A DNA stretch of 16,593 nt from Pseudomonadota bacterium (GCA_023422955.1 JAFAGG010000039.1:1-16593); one strand, 5' to 3'; counted from the stretch's first letter, positions 8,249 through 15,099 are shown. Notes: generated from the letters alone by a model not told the origin. Made by a program: numbers and translations.

Positions 8249-8546
8249 GGACTCTCCCGGTCTCAAGGCCGCCTCAGCGGGAAGGCTGTGTGGGCGGCCT
8301 CTCAAGGAGAGATGAGTTGCTTAAGTTGGTTCCAGCTGCAGGCATTCCGCCTGCATCCTCAATGCGTCAAATCAAAGTCGGAGGCAAATTCGGCAAATTC
8401 GGTGATGAGAGGGAGGAAGACGAGGAGAGCATGCGCTTGAGAATGCCTGCTCCTGGCCCTGGATTTGTTTGGCCGGTGATCAGCCTATGGAAAGAGAAGG
8501 CCATGACGGGGAGATATCTCTCTCCCCATTCGCTGGATCGCGAAAT
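8249..8546. other. 298-base gap holding several hairpins, no gene
   Basis: This is the 5' side of the propeller lipoprotein gene and the 3' side of the porin gene. It contains three perfect inverted repeats: AGGCCGCC/GGCGGCCT at 8266-8273 and 8293-8300; TGCAGGC/GCCTGCA at 8337-8343 and 8349-8355; GGGGAGA/TCTCCCC at 8508-8514 and 8521-8527. There is also a 9-bp direct duplication (GGCAAATTC, 8383-8391 and 8392-8400). The hairpin at 8508-8527 follows the porin stop and may mark its mRNA end, but no T-run follows it on the minus strand. Confidence 0.5.
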
Positions 8547-9602
8547 TCAAAAATCATAGCGAACGCCAACTGCAAAGGCATGGCCGCCGCTAATGCCCGC
8601 ATCAAAATCGTTCAAGCCTCCGCGGCGCGAAGTGAGCGCGGCGGTTTCTGCTTCGCGGTAATACTCGGCGAAGAGTTTCAAGTCGTCGGAGAGTTGATGG
8701 TCGATGCCGAGATGGACGATGTGATCGCCATAGTTTTCCACTTTGGCCAGCATCAGCTTGAGCGTATTTTTGCCCAGGACATAGCTGCCGAAGAGATTGA
8801 TGGCTTGATTGCCGTCGCTTGAGAAACTGCCGTGCTGAAGGTTGTCAGTGTCGAAGATCTCGTACTTGAGCGCCAGGTAGAGCTTGTCGGCGGTATGGCT
8901 GGCGGACAAGCCGTATAGCCGGTCGCGCCCTAAGCCCGTATTGCCCCGGTCGTCCACGCCTGCCGCGAAGCGAGTGTTGCCGTGGACATAGATGGCGGCG
9001 ACTTGCCAGCGCCGCTCGTCGATGCGTGAAGTCGAGCGCTGATTGCCGCCGCTGCCGGTATAGGCGGCGGATAGGGAGAAGCCGTGGAGTTCGGGGGTGG
9101 AGTAGGCCAGCGTTTCTGCGGCGCGAGTGATCGTATAAGTTCCAAAGCCGCTGTAATAGCTGCTGAACATGTCCACCGGGGCGGCGACGGCATTGTAGTA
9201 AGCCATCCACTGCTGGCCATAGGCGAGCGAGCCGAAGTCGCCCTGCAATCCGACCTGAGCGATCCTGAGCCGCTGGCCGTGAGGGCGGGCGGCATCGCCT
9301 TGATCGTAAGGATCGCGGATCCTGAAGTTGGCGGAATCAAAAGGAATTTCCACTTGACCCGTCAGCGCCAGCCCGGCGCTTAATGGATACTCGGCCTTGA
9401 TTCCCAGGCGGGAATAGGCGTCGCGCAAGGAGGTATAACGGTCCAGCCGCTCGTCGCGATCCGGGCTGACGGTTTCGAGTTGCGTGCACAGCGAGCCGTA
9501 AAAGTCGATACGTAGAGTGTCCTGGGCATCAGCATCGGTCCAGAACAGGCAGCAGGATAAGGCTAGTGCAAAGCCTGCCGGAATAAGGTGCGGTTTAACC
9601 AT
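8547..9602 (-). CDS. Gram-negative porin
   Basis: 351 residues from the ATG at 9602. The frame stays open further upstream, but that extension lies inside the BCCT gene and has no signal sequence, whereas 9602 starts a Sec signal peptide (MVKPHLIPAGFALALS..., cleavage expected after Ala-Asp-Ala at residues 24-26). The mature protein begins QDTLRIDFYGSL and shows alternating beta-strand patterns typical of 16-strand general porins: QVEIPFDSANFRIRD, VGLQGDFGSLAYGQQWMAYY, LKLFAEYYREAE. It ends ...VRYDF, with the C-terminal Phe preceded by alternating residues that the BAM machinery recognises. It would form a trimeric diffusion channel in the outer membrane. It lies 55 bases downstream of the BCCT transporter gene on the same strand. 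The ribosome-binding site is weak. Substrate preference is not readable. Confidence 0.88.
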   Translation of the reverse strand: MVKPHLIPAGFALALSCCLFWTDADAQDTLRIDFYGSLCTQLETVSPDRDERLDRYTSLRDAYSRLGIKAEYPLSAGLALTGQVEIPFDSANFRIRDPYDQGDAARPHGQRLRIAQVGLQGDFGSLAYGQQWMAYYNAVAAPVDMFSSYYSGFGTYTITRAAETLAYSTPELHGFSLSAAYTGSGGNQRSTSRIDERRWQVAAIYVHGNTRFAAGVDDRGNTGLGRDRLYGLSASHTADKLYLALKYEIFDTDNLQHGSFSSDGNQAINLFGSYVLGKNTLKLMLAKVENYGDHIVHLGIDHQLSDDLKLFAEYYREAETAALTSRRGGLNDFDAGISGGHAFAVGVRYDF

Positions 9603-9657
9603 GAATAATCGTTGTGTAGCTGAAATAAAAAGTGGCCTGCGGACCCGAAGCGGTGGA

Positions 9658-11256
9658 TCAGTGCTTCGGGTTGGCAGTGCCGGGTGTGCCGTCAGGCGCT
9701 TCGTCCGTTGACTGTTCAGCAGCCTGCTGCTTGCGCTCGCGTGCAATCCATTCTTCAATCGCACGGCGGTCGCGCCTTTCCTCGGCTTTCTCGCGCAGCG
9801 CTTCGATACTCAGCACGCGATGAAGCCCGACCATCACCGCGACCATCAGCAGCGCGAACGGCAGGGCGGCCACGGTGATGAGTGTCTGCAGCGCGCTCAG
9901 GCCGCCGGCGATCAGCATTGCCACGGCGATCAGCGCGATGGCGATGCCCCAGGCGAACTTGCGCGTCAGCGACGGGTCACCGGCGGACTCGGTCGACATC
10001 ATCCCCAGCACCAGCACCGCGGAATCGCCCGACGTCACAAAGAAAGTCACCAGCAGCAGGATGCTCAGGCCCGACAGCAGCCCCGACAGCGGCAGGGTTT
10101 CGTACATCTGGAACAAGACTGTCTCGTAGCCGTTTGCCAGCGCGCCGGCCATATCCACCCCGCCGAACATCTGACCCCACAATGCACTGCCCCCAAAGAC
10201 CGAGAACCACACGAAGCCGACCAGGCTGGGCGCGACCACCACGCCGAGCACGAATTCCCGCACGGTGCGCCCGTACGACACCCGCGCAATGAACGCGCCC
10301 ACGAACGGCGACCAGGATATCCACCAGGCCCAGTAAAAGACCGTCCAGTCCGCCACCCAGGTACTCTCGGAGAACGGCGCCATGCGCAGGCTCATTTCCA
10401 CCAGGTGATCGAGATAGCCGCCCACCGAGGTGGTGAACGTATCGAAGATGAAGCTGGTCGGCCCGAGCAGTGCCACGGCCAGCATCAGTACCGTGGCCAG
10501 GCCAAGATTGAAGCTCGACAGCCACTTGATGCCCCGGTCCAGCCCGCTGGCGCTGGACGCCATGTACAGTACAAAGCAGACGGCGATCACGGCCAGCTGC
10601 GTGCCCAGGCCGCCGGGCACGCCGAACACGCGCGCCATGCCGGCACTGATCTGCATGGTGCCGAAACCCAGCGTGGTGGCCACGCCGATCGCCGTTGCCA
10701 CCACGGCGATAATGTTAACGAACTTGCCGATCCAGCCGAGGTGACGGTCGCCGATCAGCGGTTGCAGCAGGTCGCTGATCAGGCCGCGTCCGTTGCGGTT
10801 GTACTGGAACCAGGCAATCGCCAGCCCCATCAGCGCATAGATGGCCCATGGATGCAGGCCCCAGTGGAAGAAGGTGTAGCGCATCGCCGCGCGCGCTGCC
10901 TGTGGCGTATTGGGTGCTAACCCTTCCGGCGGCGTGACCAGATGAGAAATAGGTTCGGCCGCGCCCCAGAACACCAGGCCTATGCCCATGCCGGCGGCAA
11001 ACAACATGGAGAGCCAGGCGACGTTCGAGAACTCGGGCTCGGCATCACGCCCGCCGAGTCGTAGCCGCGCCGCCGGGCCGAAGGCAAGGTAGGCAAGAAA
11101 CGCCAGGGCGAGAAACACGATCAGCAGGTACAGCCAGCCGGCATACTGGATTACCGCTGCCAGTGCTGTATTGCTTGCCGCTTCAAACGGTTGCGGCGCA
11201 AGCCCGGCCACCACGACCAGCAGGGTGACCAGGAAAAATGAGATACGAAAAACCAT
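9658..11256 (-). CDS. BCCT-family betaine/choline/carnitine-type transporter
   Basis: A 532-residue inner-membrane transporter of about 12 helices. Family signatures are clear: GMGIGLVFWGAAEP at residues 89-102 (the glycine-rich unwound helix that binds substrate and, in Na+-coupled members, sodium) and WTVFYWAWWISWSPFVG at 304-320, followed by AFIARVSYGRTVREF. The aromatic cage for a quaternary ammonium group is present as Trp311, Trp312 and Trp315 (equivalents of BetP W373, W374, W377 by motif alignment). The C-terminal tail (about 485-532) is charged with many Arg/Glu/Gln, as in osmo-regulated members, but is moderate in length. The start has GGAG seven bases upstream. Its probable substrate is a betaine-type compound. 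Coupling ion and substrate (glycine betaine, choline or carnitine) are not settled. The porin gene follows on the same strand, probably as one transcript. Confidence 0.93.
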   Translation of the reverse strand: MVFRISFFLVTLLVVVAGLAPQPFEAASNTALAAVIQYAGWLYLLIVFLALAFLAYLAFGPAARLRLGGRDAEPEFSNVAWLSMLFAAGMGIGLVFWGAAEPISHLVTPPEGLAPNTPQAARAAMRYTFFHWGLHPWAIYALMGLAIAWFQYNRNGRGLISDLLQPLIGDRHLGWIGKFVNIIAVVATAIGVATTLGFGTMQISAGMARVFGVPGGLGTQLAVIAVCFVLYMASSASGLDRGIKWLSSFNLGLATVLMLAVALLGPTSFIFDTFTTSVGGYLDHLVEMSLRMAPFSESTWVADWTVFYWAWWISWSPFVGAFIARVSYGRTVREFVLGVVVAPSLVGFVWFSVFGGSALWGQMFGGVDMAGALANGYETVLFQMYETLPLSGLLSGLSILLLVTFFVTSGDSAVLVLGMMSTESAGDPSLTRKFAWGIAIALIAVAMLIAGGLSALQTLITVAALPFALLMVAVMVGLHRVLSIEALREKAEERRDRRAIEEWIARERKQQAAEQSTDEAPDGTPGTANPKH

Positions 11257-11369
11257 AGGGATACTCCGGGTGGAATTGCATCTCAGCCAGAATGGGGGAT
11301 GACTGAGGTTGGCATTGACCTAGCTAAGATGGTCTTTTTCATGAAAAGGTTTTGTAGCATCCAGGTCCA

Positions 11370-11384
11370 TCCATGAATCATGGA
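11370..11384. promoter_or_regulatory. perfect 7-1-7 palindrome, candidate operator upstream of the BCCT gene
   Basis: TCCATGA-A-TCATGGA is a perfect palindrome about 114 bases upstream of the BCCT start. Symmetry and position fit a dimeric repressor/activator site; the protein is unknown. Confidence 0.35.
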
Positions 11385-11752
11385 GACTGATCATATAGCT
11401 AAAACGCAAACGCATTCTATTGTGACCAAATATTGAGGGTCGTAGTTGTTCTTTGCAAATAAATATTAAATATGTCCGAGCCATGGAGCAGCATGCCCAG
11501 ACATTTTTTAATGTGGATGGAATGCCTGCCAGGCGGCTTGCAGGCAAAGACGCTGATTGAGGAAAAATCGGGCATGGCCTGGCAAGTCTTGAGGACTGCC
11601 TGATCTGAAAGCCTGGCCATTATTGCATCGGCCTTGATTCACTCTCCTGTAACTGAAAATAGGCGATAAGGCAGAAGAAGGCCGATAGAGGGGGCGACAA
11701 ATTACTTCTCTACTTTTTTCCATGCTTCAGTTCGGAGCACAGTCTCATTACA

Positions 11753-11790
11753 TGCATCATGTCGACGCAGCCTGGCATCATATTGATGCA
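11753..11790. promoter_or_regulatory. nested TGCATCA dyads, candidate operator upstream of the MFS gene
   Basis: A 6-3-6 dyad, GCATCA-TAT-TGATGC (11775-11789), is preceded by a further TGCATCA (11753-11759) that is also a perfect inverted match to TGATGCA at 11784-11790. Two same-orientation half-sites plus one opposite half-site suggest cooperative binding of a dimeric regulator, possibly the LysR protein encoded at 13445 (inference). Confidence 0.3.
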
Positions 11791-11880
11791 AATTGAGGCA
11801 TAGCCATTAGCCAGTCTTATACCCTATGCCTTATTGGTAACTGGATTTGCAATTCTTCATCTTCCATACTCATCTTCCCG

Positions 11881-11901
11881 GTTCATCTCATCTGGATGAA
11901 C
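11881..11901. promoter_or_regulatory. 7-7-7 dyad, candidate activator site for the MFS gene
   Basis: GTTCATC and GATGAAC form a perfect inverted repeat with a 7-base spacer, about 105 bases upstream of the MFS start. Size and spacing are compatible with a LysR-type binding site, though the classic T-N11-A form is not clearly present. Confidence 0.35.
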
Positions 11902-11929
11902 AATGAGAACGAATCCATACGCCTTTCAT

Positions 11930-11945
11930 TGGAAACGACTTTCCA
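11930..11945. promoter_or_regulatory. 6-4-6 dyad near the MFS promoter
   Basis: TGGAAA-CGAC-TTTCCA is a perfect dyad 60-76 bases before the MFS start, where a regulator would overlap or flank a promoter. A possible sigma-70 promoter TTGTGC (11967-11972), 16 bases, TACAGT (11989-11994) lies just downstream; it would give a very short leader, so it is uncertain. Confidence 0.3.
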
Positions 11946-12005
11946 TCAATGGCATATGAATTCGCCTTGTGCTAGCTCACATCGAAAATACAGTGTGCGA
12001 TAAGT

Positions 12006-13334
12006 ATGGAAAATAATATGACTGAGACAGATTTCACTCCTGAGAAGAGACGCTACTTTAGAAAAGTGATTGCTTCAGCACTTATAGGAAATATGCTGGA
12101 GTTTTATGACCTGTTTATTTACGGCTTCCTGGCCGTTTATATTTCCAAGGTCTTTTTCCCAACGGATGATCCCTTCACGTCTTTGCTGATCACGCTGGCG
12201 ACTTTTGGCGTGAGCTATTTCATTCGTCCGGTGGGCGCTCTTGTCATCGGAAGTTACTCGGACAGATATGGCCGCAAGGCGGGCATGATGCTAACCATCT
12301 GGGCAATGGGCGTGGGCACGGCAATGATTGCATTCGCTCCTTCCTATGCCTCCTGGGGCGTCGCAGGTTCCATCGTTCTGGTGCTCGGCAAGTTCATTCA
12401 GGGCTTCTCGGCCGGCGGCGAGTTTGGCACGTCTGTATCGTTCGTCACCGAACATGCTCCGAAAAGGTTAAGAGGCTACTTTGCCAGTTTCCAGGTGGTC
12501 GGGATCGGCCTTGCGACGGGTATGGCCGGGCTGGTCAGCATGGCGGTCAATGTGTATTTCACCCAGGAGCAGATCATCGACTGGGCATGGAGACTGCCCT
12601 TCATTCTCGGCCTGGTCATTGTCCCCTTCGGTTACTGGATACGGCGTGATCTGGATGAAACGCCTGAGTTCCTGAAGAATGCAGCGGTTTCCAAAGAGCG
12701 CAGCCCGGTAAAGCAATCGCTTTCCACCGGCAAGGCCAAGATAATCTGTGCCATTGGCGTTTACTCGCTGGCGGCATCGACCAACTATCTTCTCGGCGTC
12801 TTCATTCCACTCTATGCACAGCAGGAGCTGGGAATGTCGCCGGCCGACTCCATGTGGGGAGCCGTAGGTTATGCAGCGGCCCAGATATTTCTCCCGCCGG
12901 TGTTCGGGAAACTCTCCGACAGATTTGGCCGGCTGCCCATGATCGGGCTGGGAATACTGCTCACGGGCCTGTTCACGATTCCGGCATTCCAGTACATGGT
13001 CGCGAATCCGACACTGGGCGTGTATGTGACTTGCGTTACCGGATTGACTGCATGCGTCATGGTCTTCCAGGGAGCCATGCCCTCTTTCCTTGCCGAATTG
13101 TTCCCGAACTCCGTCAGGACAACCGGACTGGCGATCATTCACAACCTGAACTTCACGGTTCTGGGCGGACTGTCGCTGCTGGTTTGCACATGGCTGGCGC
13201 AACAAACCGGTAGCAAGCTCATTCCGGCTTTTTATGTCATGACAACGGTAGTGATTGCACTTTGCTGTGTCCTGGTGTTTATCAAAAAGGCTCAGAAGGA
13301 TGCATCGCTCGGCGCAGAACTGAAGCAAGTCTGA
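12006..13334 (+). CDS. MHS-type MFS metabolite:H+ symporter
   Basis: A 442-residue inner-membrane transporter with about 12 hydrophobic helices. It belongs to the metabolite:H+ symporter subfamily of MFS (ProP, KgtP, ShiA relatives). Visible signatures are GNMLEFYDLFIYGF in helix 1 (residues 28-41), the loop 2-3 motif RPVGALVIGSYSDRYGRK (74-91) and the helix 4-5 motif QGFSAGGEFG (132-141), followed by EHAPKRLRGYFASFQ. A second loop motif, GKLSDRFGRLP, marks the start of the C-terminal half. MHS members carry betaine, proline, dicarboxylates and aromatic acids; the substrate here is not readable, but its place ahead of LysR, RidA and DadA-like genes suggests an amino acid or its keto acid (inference). 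An alternative start at 12018 has GGAA seven bases upstream and may be the true one. A strong hairpin follows the stop. Confidence 0.92.
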   Translation: MENNMTETDFTPEKRRYFRKVIASALIGNMLEFYDLFIYGFLAVYISKVFFPTDDPFTSLLITLATFGVSYFIRPVGALVIGSYSDRYGRKAGMMLTIWAMGVGTAMIAFAPSYASWGVAGSIVLVLGKFIQGFSAGGEFGTSVSFVTEHAPKRLRGYFASFQVVGIGLATGMAGLVSMAVNVYFTQEQIIDWAWRLPFILGLVIVPFGYWIRRDLDETPEFLKNAAVSKERSPVKQSLSTGKAKIICAIGVYSLAASTNYLLGVFIPLYAQQELGMSPADSMWGAVGYAAAQIFLPPVFGKLSDRFGRLPMIGLGILLTGLFTIPAFQYMVANPTLGVYVTCVTGLTACVMVFQGAMPSFLAELFPNSVRTTGLAIIHNLNFTVLGGLSLLVCTWLAQQTGSKLIPAFYVMTTVVIALCCVLVFIKKAQKDASLGAELKQV

Positions 13335-13354
13335 AATAAAGAATGGAAAAGAAT

Positions 13355-13386
13355 GGGCATCGGCGATTGTCATATCGCCGATGTCC
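13355..13386 (+). terminator. strong hairpin between MFS and LysR genes, no T-run
   Basis: A perfect 10-bp stem (CATCGGCGAT at 13358-13367, ATCGCCGATG at 13374-13383) with loop TGTCAT extends to 13 pairs including one G-T wobble. It starts 20 bases after the MFS stop. Without a T-run it is not a canonical intrinsic terminator; it may protect the mRNA 3' end, aid Rho-dependent ending or be a protein site. Confidence 0.45.
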
Positions 13387-13444
13387 GGTTGCAGGGAAAA
13401 TCCGAATCGTGCGAAACTAAGAAAACAGTTCACCAGGTTCGGAC

Positions 13445-14335
13445 ATGCGCCTAAGACATATTGAAGTCATCAATGCCATTCGAGTAACAGGCACCTTGAG
13501 TGCGGCTGCCGAGCTGCTGAACATGACGCAGCCTGGCGTGAGCCAGATACTGCAAAGCGCAGAGCGTCAGCTGGGATATGCCTTGTTTTCCCGAAGCAAA
13601 GGCCGGCTTATCCCGACACGCGAGGCCATCGCGCTGTTTCCCGAGATCGAACGTCTCGATCGTCAGCTGGACGCAGTTCAGAAGCTTGCCAATAATCTTC
13701 GCCAGCAGCGAGACGACACCTTGCGCATTCTCGCCGCGCCGTCTCTGGCTCAAACCATCGTGCCGGAAACCGTGCGCAAGTTCAAAGAGAAATATCCGCA
13801 AGTAAGAATTTCCATTGCCAGCGATTACTCCGCTTCCGCCACCATATCCTTGGCCTTGCTGGAGGCCGATGTGGGAATCTTTTATCACAGCATCTCTCAT
13901 CCCGCGATACAGGAGCAGCTGCTTGGAATGTCGGAGCTTGTTGCGGTAGGACGGCCGTCGGTACTTCCGCCGGCTGCAGGCATCAAGTTATCCGAGCTGA
14001 GTGCTTTCGAACTCATTGGCCCCCATCCGACCGATCCGGTGGGCAAGCTGCTGACTGAAGCGCTGCAGGCTCAGGACGTGGAGCTGGACATTCGCATGAC
14101 TGCCCAGTCCTATCACAGCGCAGTCGCCCTGGCCCTGGCAACAAAAGGCGTGGGAATCGTGGATGCAGTCACCGGCTTGTCGGCAAAGGCTCTTGGGCTG
14201 GAGATTGTTCCCATTCGTCCGAACATGGAAATTCCTATCGTGGCTTCCACCGCAACGAGCGGAGAACGCTCTGTCCTATCGCAGCACTTCATTGCCGAGT
14301 GCAAGGCCGCAGTGGAAAAATATCTGCAGCCCTGA
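13445..14335 (+). CDS. LysR-family transcriptional regulator
   Basis: A 296-residue protein of normal LysR length. The N-terminal winged helix-turn-helix is at about residues 3-60: LRHIEVINAIRVTGTLSAAA, then ELLNMTQPGVSQILQSAERQ as the recognition helix region, then LGYALFSRSKGRLIPTREA as the wing. A linker helix (about 65-88) follows, then the two-lobed periplasmic-binding-like effector domain (about 91-290; RILAAPSLAQTIVPETVRKF at its start and ATKGVGIVDAVTG near 239-251). Such proteins usually act as tetramers that respond to a pathway metabolite. It sits in line between the MFS and RidA genes rather than divergently, so its targets are probably the promoters ahead of the MFS gene and ahead of ridA (inference). 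The start codon is only weakly supported by a ribosome-binding site but fits the HTH spacing exactly. Confidence 0.93.
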   Translation: MRLRHIEVINAIRVTGTLSAAAELLNMTQPGVSQILQSAERQLGYALFSRSKGRLIPTREAIALFPEIERLDRQLDAVQKLANNLRQQRDDTLRILAAPSLAQTIVPETVRKFKEKYPQVRISIASDYSASATISLALLEADVGIFYHSISHPAIQEQLLGMSELVAVGRPSVLPPAAGIKLSELSAFELIGPHPTDPVGKLLTEALQAQDVELDIRMTAQSYHSAVALALATKGVGIVDAVTGLSAKALGLEIVPIRPNMEIPIVASTATSGERSVLSQHFIAECKAAVEKYLQP

Positions 14336-14366
14336 TTCAATTTATACCCCGCCCGGTTTTAATAAT

Positions 14367-14412
14367 TTGACCTCGTCCATGCGCTAGCCAATGATGTGGT
14401 TTATCGAACCAC
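14367..14412 (+). promoter_or_regulatory. candidate sigma-70 promoter with dyad at the start site, ahead of ridA
   Basis: TTGACC (14367-14372, five of six matches to the -35 consensus) is followed after 17 bases by AATGAT (14390-14395, four of six matches to the -10). The predicted start near 14402 falls inside a perfect dyad, GTGGTT-TATCG-AACCAC (14396-14412). That dyad could be an operator or a 5' mRNA hairpin, and could also end the lysR transcript since CTCTTTT follows. This promoter would serve RidA, the riboswitch and the dehydrogenase. Confidence 0.45.
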
Positions 14413-14428
14413 CTCTTTTGGAGTGAAT

Positions 14429-14809
14429 ATGGAACAAGTCAATTCTCCTGATATCGCCCCTGCGCTGGGGCCCTATTCCCACGCAGTCATCGATGGCGAA
14501 CGCATCTACTGTTCTGGCCAGCTGCCTCTGGATCAGGCGGGAAAGCTGGTGCCGGGTGGTATCGTTGAGCAGACCGCTCAAGTATTCAGTAATATTCATC
14601 ATGTATTGAGAACCTGCGGCAGCGATATAAATGGCGTTCTCAAAGTAACGGTGTACATGAACAACCTCGAGGAGTTTGCTACGTTAAATGAGTTATACGG
14701 CAAGTTTTTCGGCGCGCATCGCCCGGCCAGAACCACGATACAAGTGGCCAAGTTGCCGCTTGGGGCTGCAGTTGAAATTGATGTCACAGCCAGGATAATC
14801 TCAGCGTAA
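14429..14809 (+). CDS. RidA-family enamine/imine deaminase
   Basis: 126 residues from the ATG at 14429, preferred over an upstream in-frame ATG because GGAG lies six bases before it and the length then matches the family (about 125-130). RidA proteins are trimers that hydrolyse reactive 2-imino acids and enamines to keto acids plus ammonia. Expected residues are present: GPYSHAV with Tyr16, YCSGQLPLD with Ser29, HRPARTT with the carboxylate-binding Arg101, and VEIDVTARI with Glu116. The gene lies 93 bases after lysR and directly ahead of the glycine riboswitch and the FAD dehydrogenase, whose product would be an imino acid. This fits a dedicated role in finishing that oxidation (inference), rather than only general housekeeping detoxification. 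Confidence 0.93.
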   Translation: MEQVNSPDIAPALGPYSHAVIDGERIYCSGQLPLDQAGKLVPGGIVEQTAQVFSNIHHVLRTCGSDINGVLKVTVYMNNLEEFATLNELYGKFFGAHRPARTTIQVAKLPLGAAVEIDVTARIISA

Positions 14810-14837
14810 CCAGTAAAATTTCTTAATGCATCAAACG

Positions 14838-14856
14838 GCAGCCTTCACAGGGCTGC
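14838..14856 (+). other. small hairpin just ahead of the riboswitch
   Basis: GCAGCC (14838-14843) and GGCTGC (14851-14856) form a perfect 6-bp stem with loop TTCACAG, ending two bases before the first aptamer. No T-run follows, so it is unlikely to terminate transcription; it may be a processing site or help fold the riboswitch leader. Confidence 0.4.
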
Positions 14857-14858
14857 AC

Positions 14859-14945
14859 GAATTGCGGGAGAGACCAGCTCCAGTAAAGAGCTTGGCGCCG
14901 AAGGAGCAACCCCCAGGAACCTCTCAGGCAAAAGGACCGTAATTC
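14859..14945 (+). promoter_or_regulatory. glycine riboswitch, first aptamer
   Basis: The P1 stem is GAATTGCGG (14859-14867) with CCGTAATTC (14937-14945), nine pairs including one G-T. The conserved glycine-aptamer core elements are present in order: GGGAGAG (14866-14872), GCGCCGAAGGAGCAA (14895-14909) and CTCTCAGGCAAAAGGACCG (14921-14939). This is the gcvT-type glycine RNA. A linker of nine bases (14946-14954) leads to the second aptamer, the usual tandem spacing. Confidence 0.95.
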
Positions 14946-14954
14946 GAAGTAAAA

Positions 14955-15055
14955 ATCTGGAGAGAGGCTAGGGTGTCGGCACAATGACAGCCATGGTCCA
15001 CCGAAGGGGATGGCCGCCAACCAAGGGCCGAAGCTCTCAGGTAAACGAGACAGAT
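14955..15055 (+). promoter_or_regulatory. glycine riboswitch, second aptamer
   Basis: The P1 stem is ATCTG (14955-14959) with CAGAT (15051-15055). Core elements are CTGGAGAGAGGC (14957-14968), CCACCGAAGGGGATGG (14999-15014 region) and AAGCTCTCAGGTAAACGAGA (15031-15050). Together with the first aptamer it makes a complete tandem glycine riboswitch. It stands 44 bases before the start codon of the DadA-like gene. Confidence 0.95.
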
Positions 15056-15099
15056 GGGGTAAACCTGTAAATCAATCATCCCATTTGATAAGGCATCCC
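15051..15099 (+). promoter_or_regulatory. riboswitch expression platform, translational type
   Basis: CAGATGGG (15051-15058), whose first five bases are the 3' arm of P1 of aptamer 2, can instead pair with CCCATTTG (15080-15087). Two more weak pairs extend this to ten. The two helices exclude each other. A second CCCAT (15097-15101) overlaps the start codon and could also pair with ATGGG. The ribosome-binding site AAGG is at 15090-15093. No T-run follows the switching helix, so control is probably at translation. The direction (glycine turns on) is inferred from the family, not visible. Confidence 0.6.

Larger units (their letters stand above)
11257..12005. other. 749-base AT-richer intergenic region with dyads
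   Basis: This gap separates the leftward BCCT gene from the rightward MFS gene and should contain both promoters. Short minus-strand frames between 11320 and 11723 have no motif, no good ribosome-binding site and no recognisable product. The region is clearly richer in A/T than the BCCT gene. Notable structure: perfect palindromes at 11336-11347 (TTTTCATGAAAA) and 11370-11384, dyads at 11753-11790, 11881-11901 and 11930-11945. The excess length for a simple divergent promoter could mean several operators, an unseen small RNA or the remains of a lost gene; the sequence does not decide. Confidence 0.5.

Noticed and set aside
8249..8305. Longer start for the propeller lipoprotein at 8305
   Set aside because: The start at 8248 has a good ribosome-binding site and directly begins the lipoprotein signal; the extension overlaps a hairpin.
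8508..8527. GGGGAGA/TCTCCCC hairpin as intrinsic terminator for the porin gene
   Set aside because: No T-run follows on the minus strand, so it is noted only as a possible mRNA-end structure.
9603..9764. N-terminal extension of the porin frame up to 9764
   Set aside because: It overlaps the end of the BCCT gene, has no signal sequence and is Arg/Ser/Leu-rich shadow sequence; the signal peptide starts at 9602.
9820..10920. Plus-strand open frame of 366 codons within the BCCT gene
   Set aside because: Composition dominated by His/Gln/Arg/Ala and no motif; the BCCT signatures on the other strand are decisive.
11320..11723. Three overlapping short minus-strand frames
   Set aside because: No ribosome-binding site of note, no recognisable product, and they overlap each other in different frames.
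14396..14428. Earlier start for RidA at 14396
   Set aside because: It lies at or before the predicted transcription start and adds residues outside the family; 14429 has GGAG upstream.
15010..15099. Earlier start for the DadA-like protein at 15010
   Set aside because: It would translate the second glycine aptamer; the FAD fold begins at 15100 with its own ribosome-binding site.
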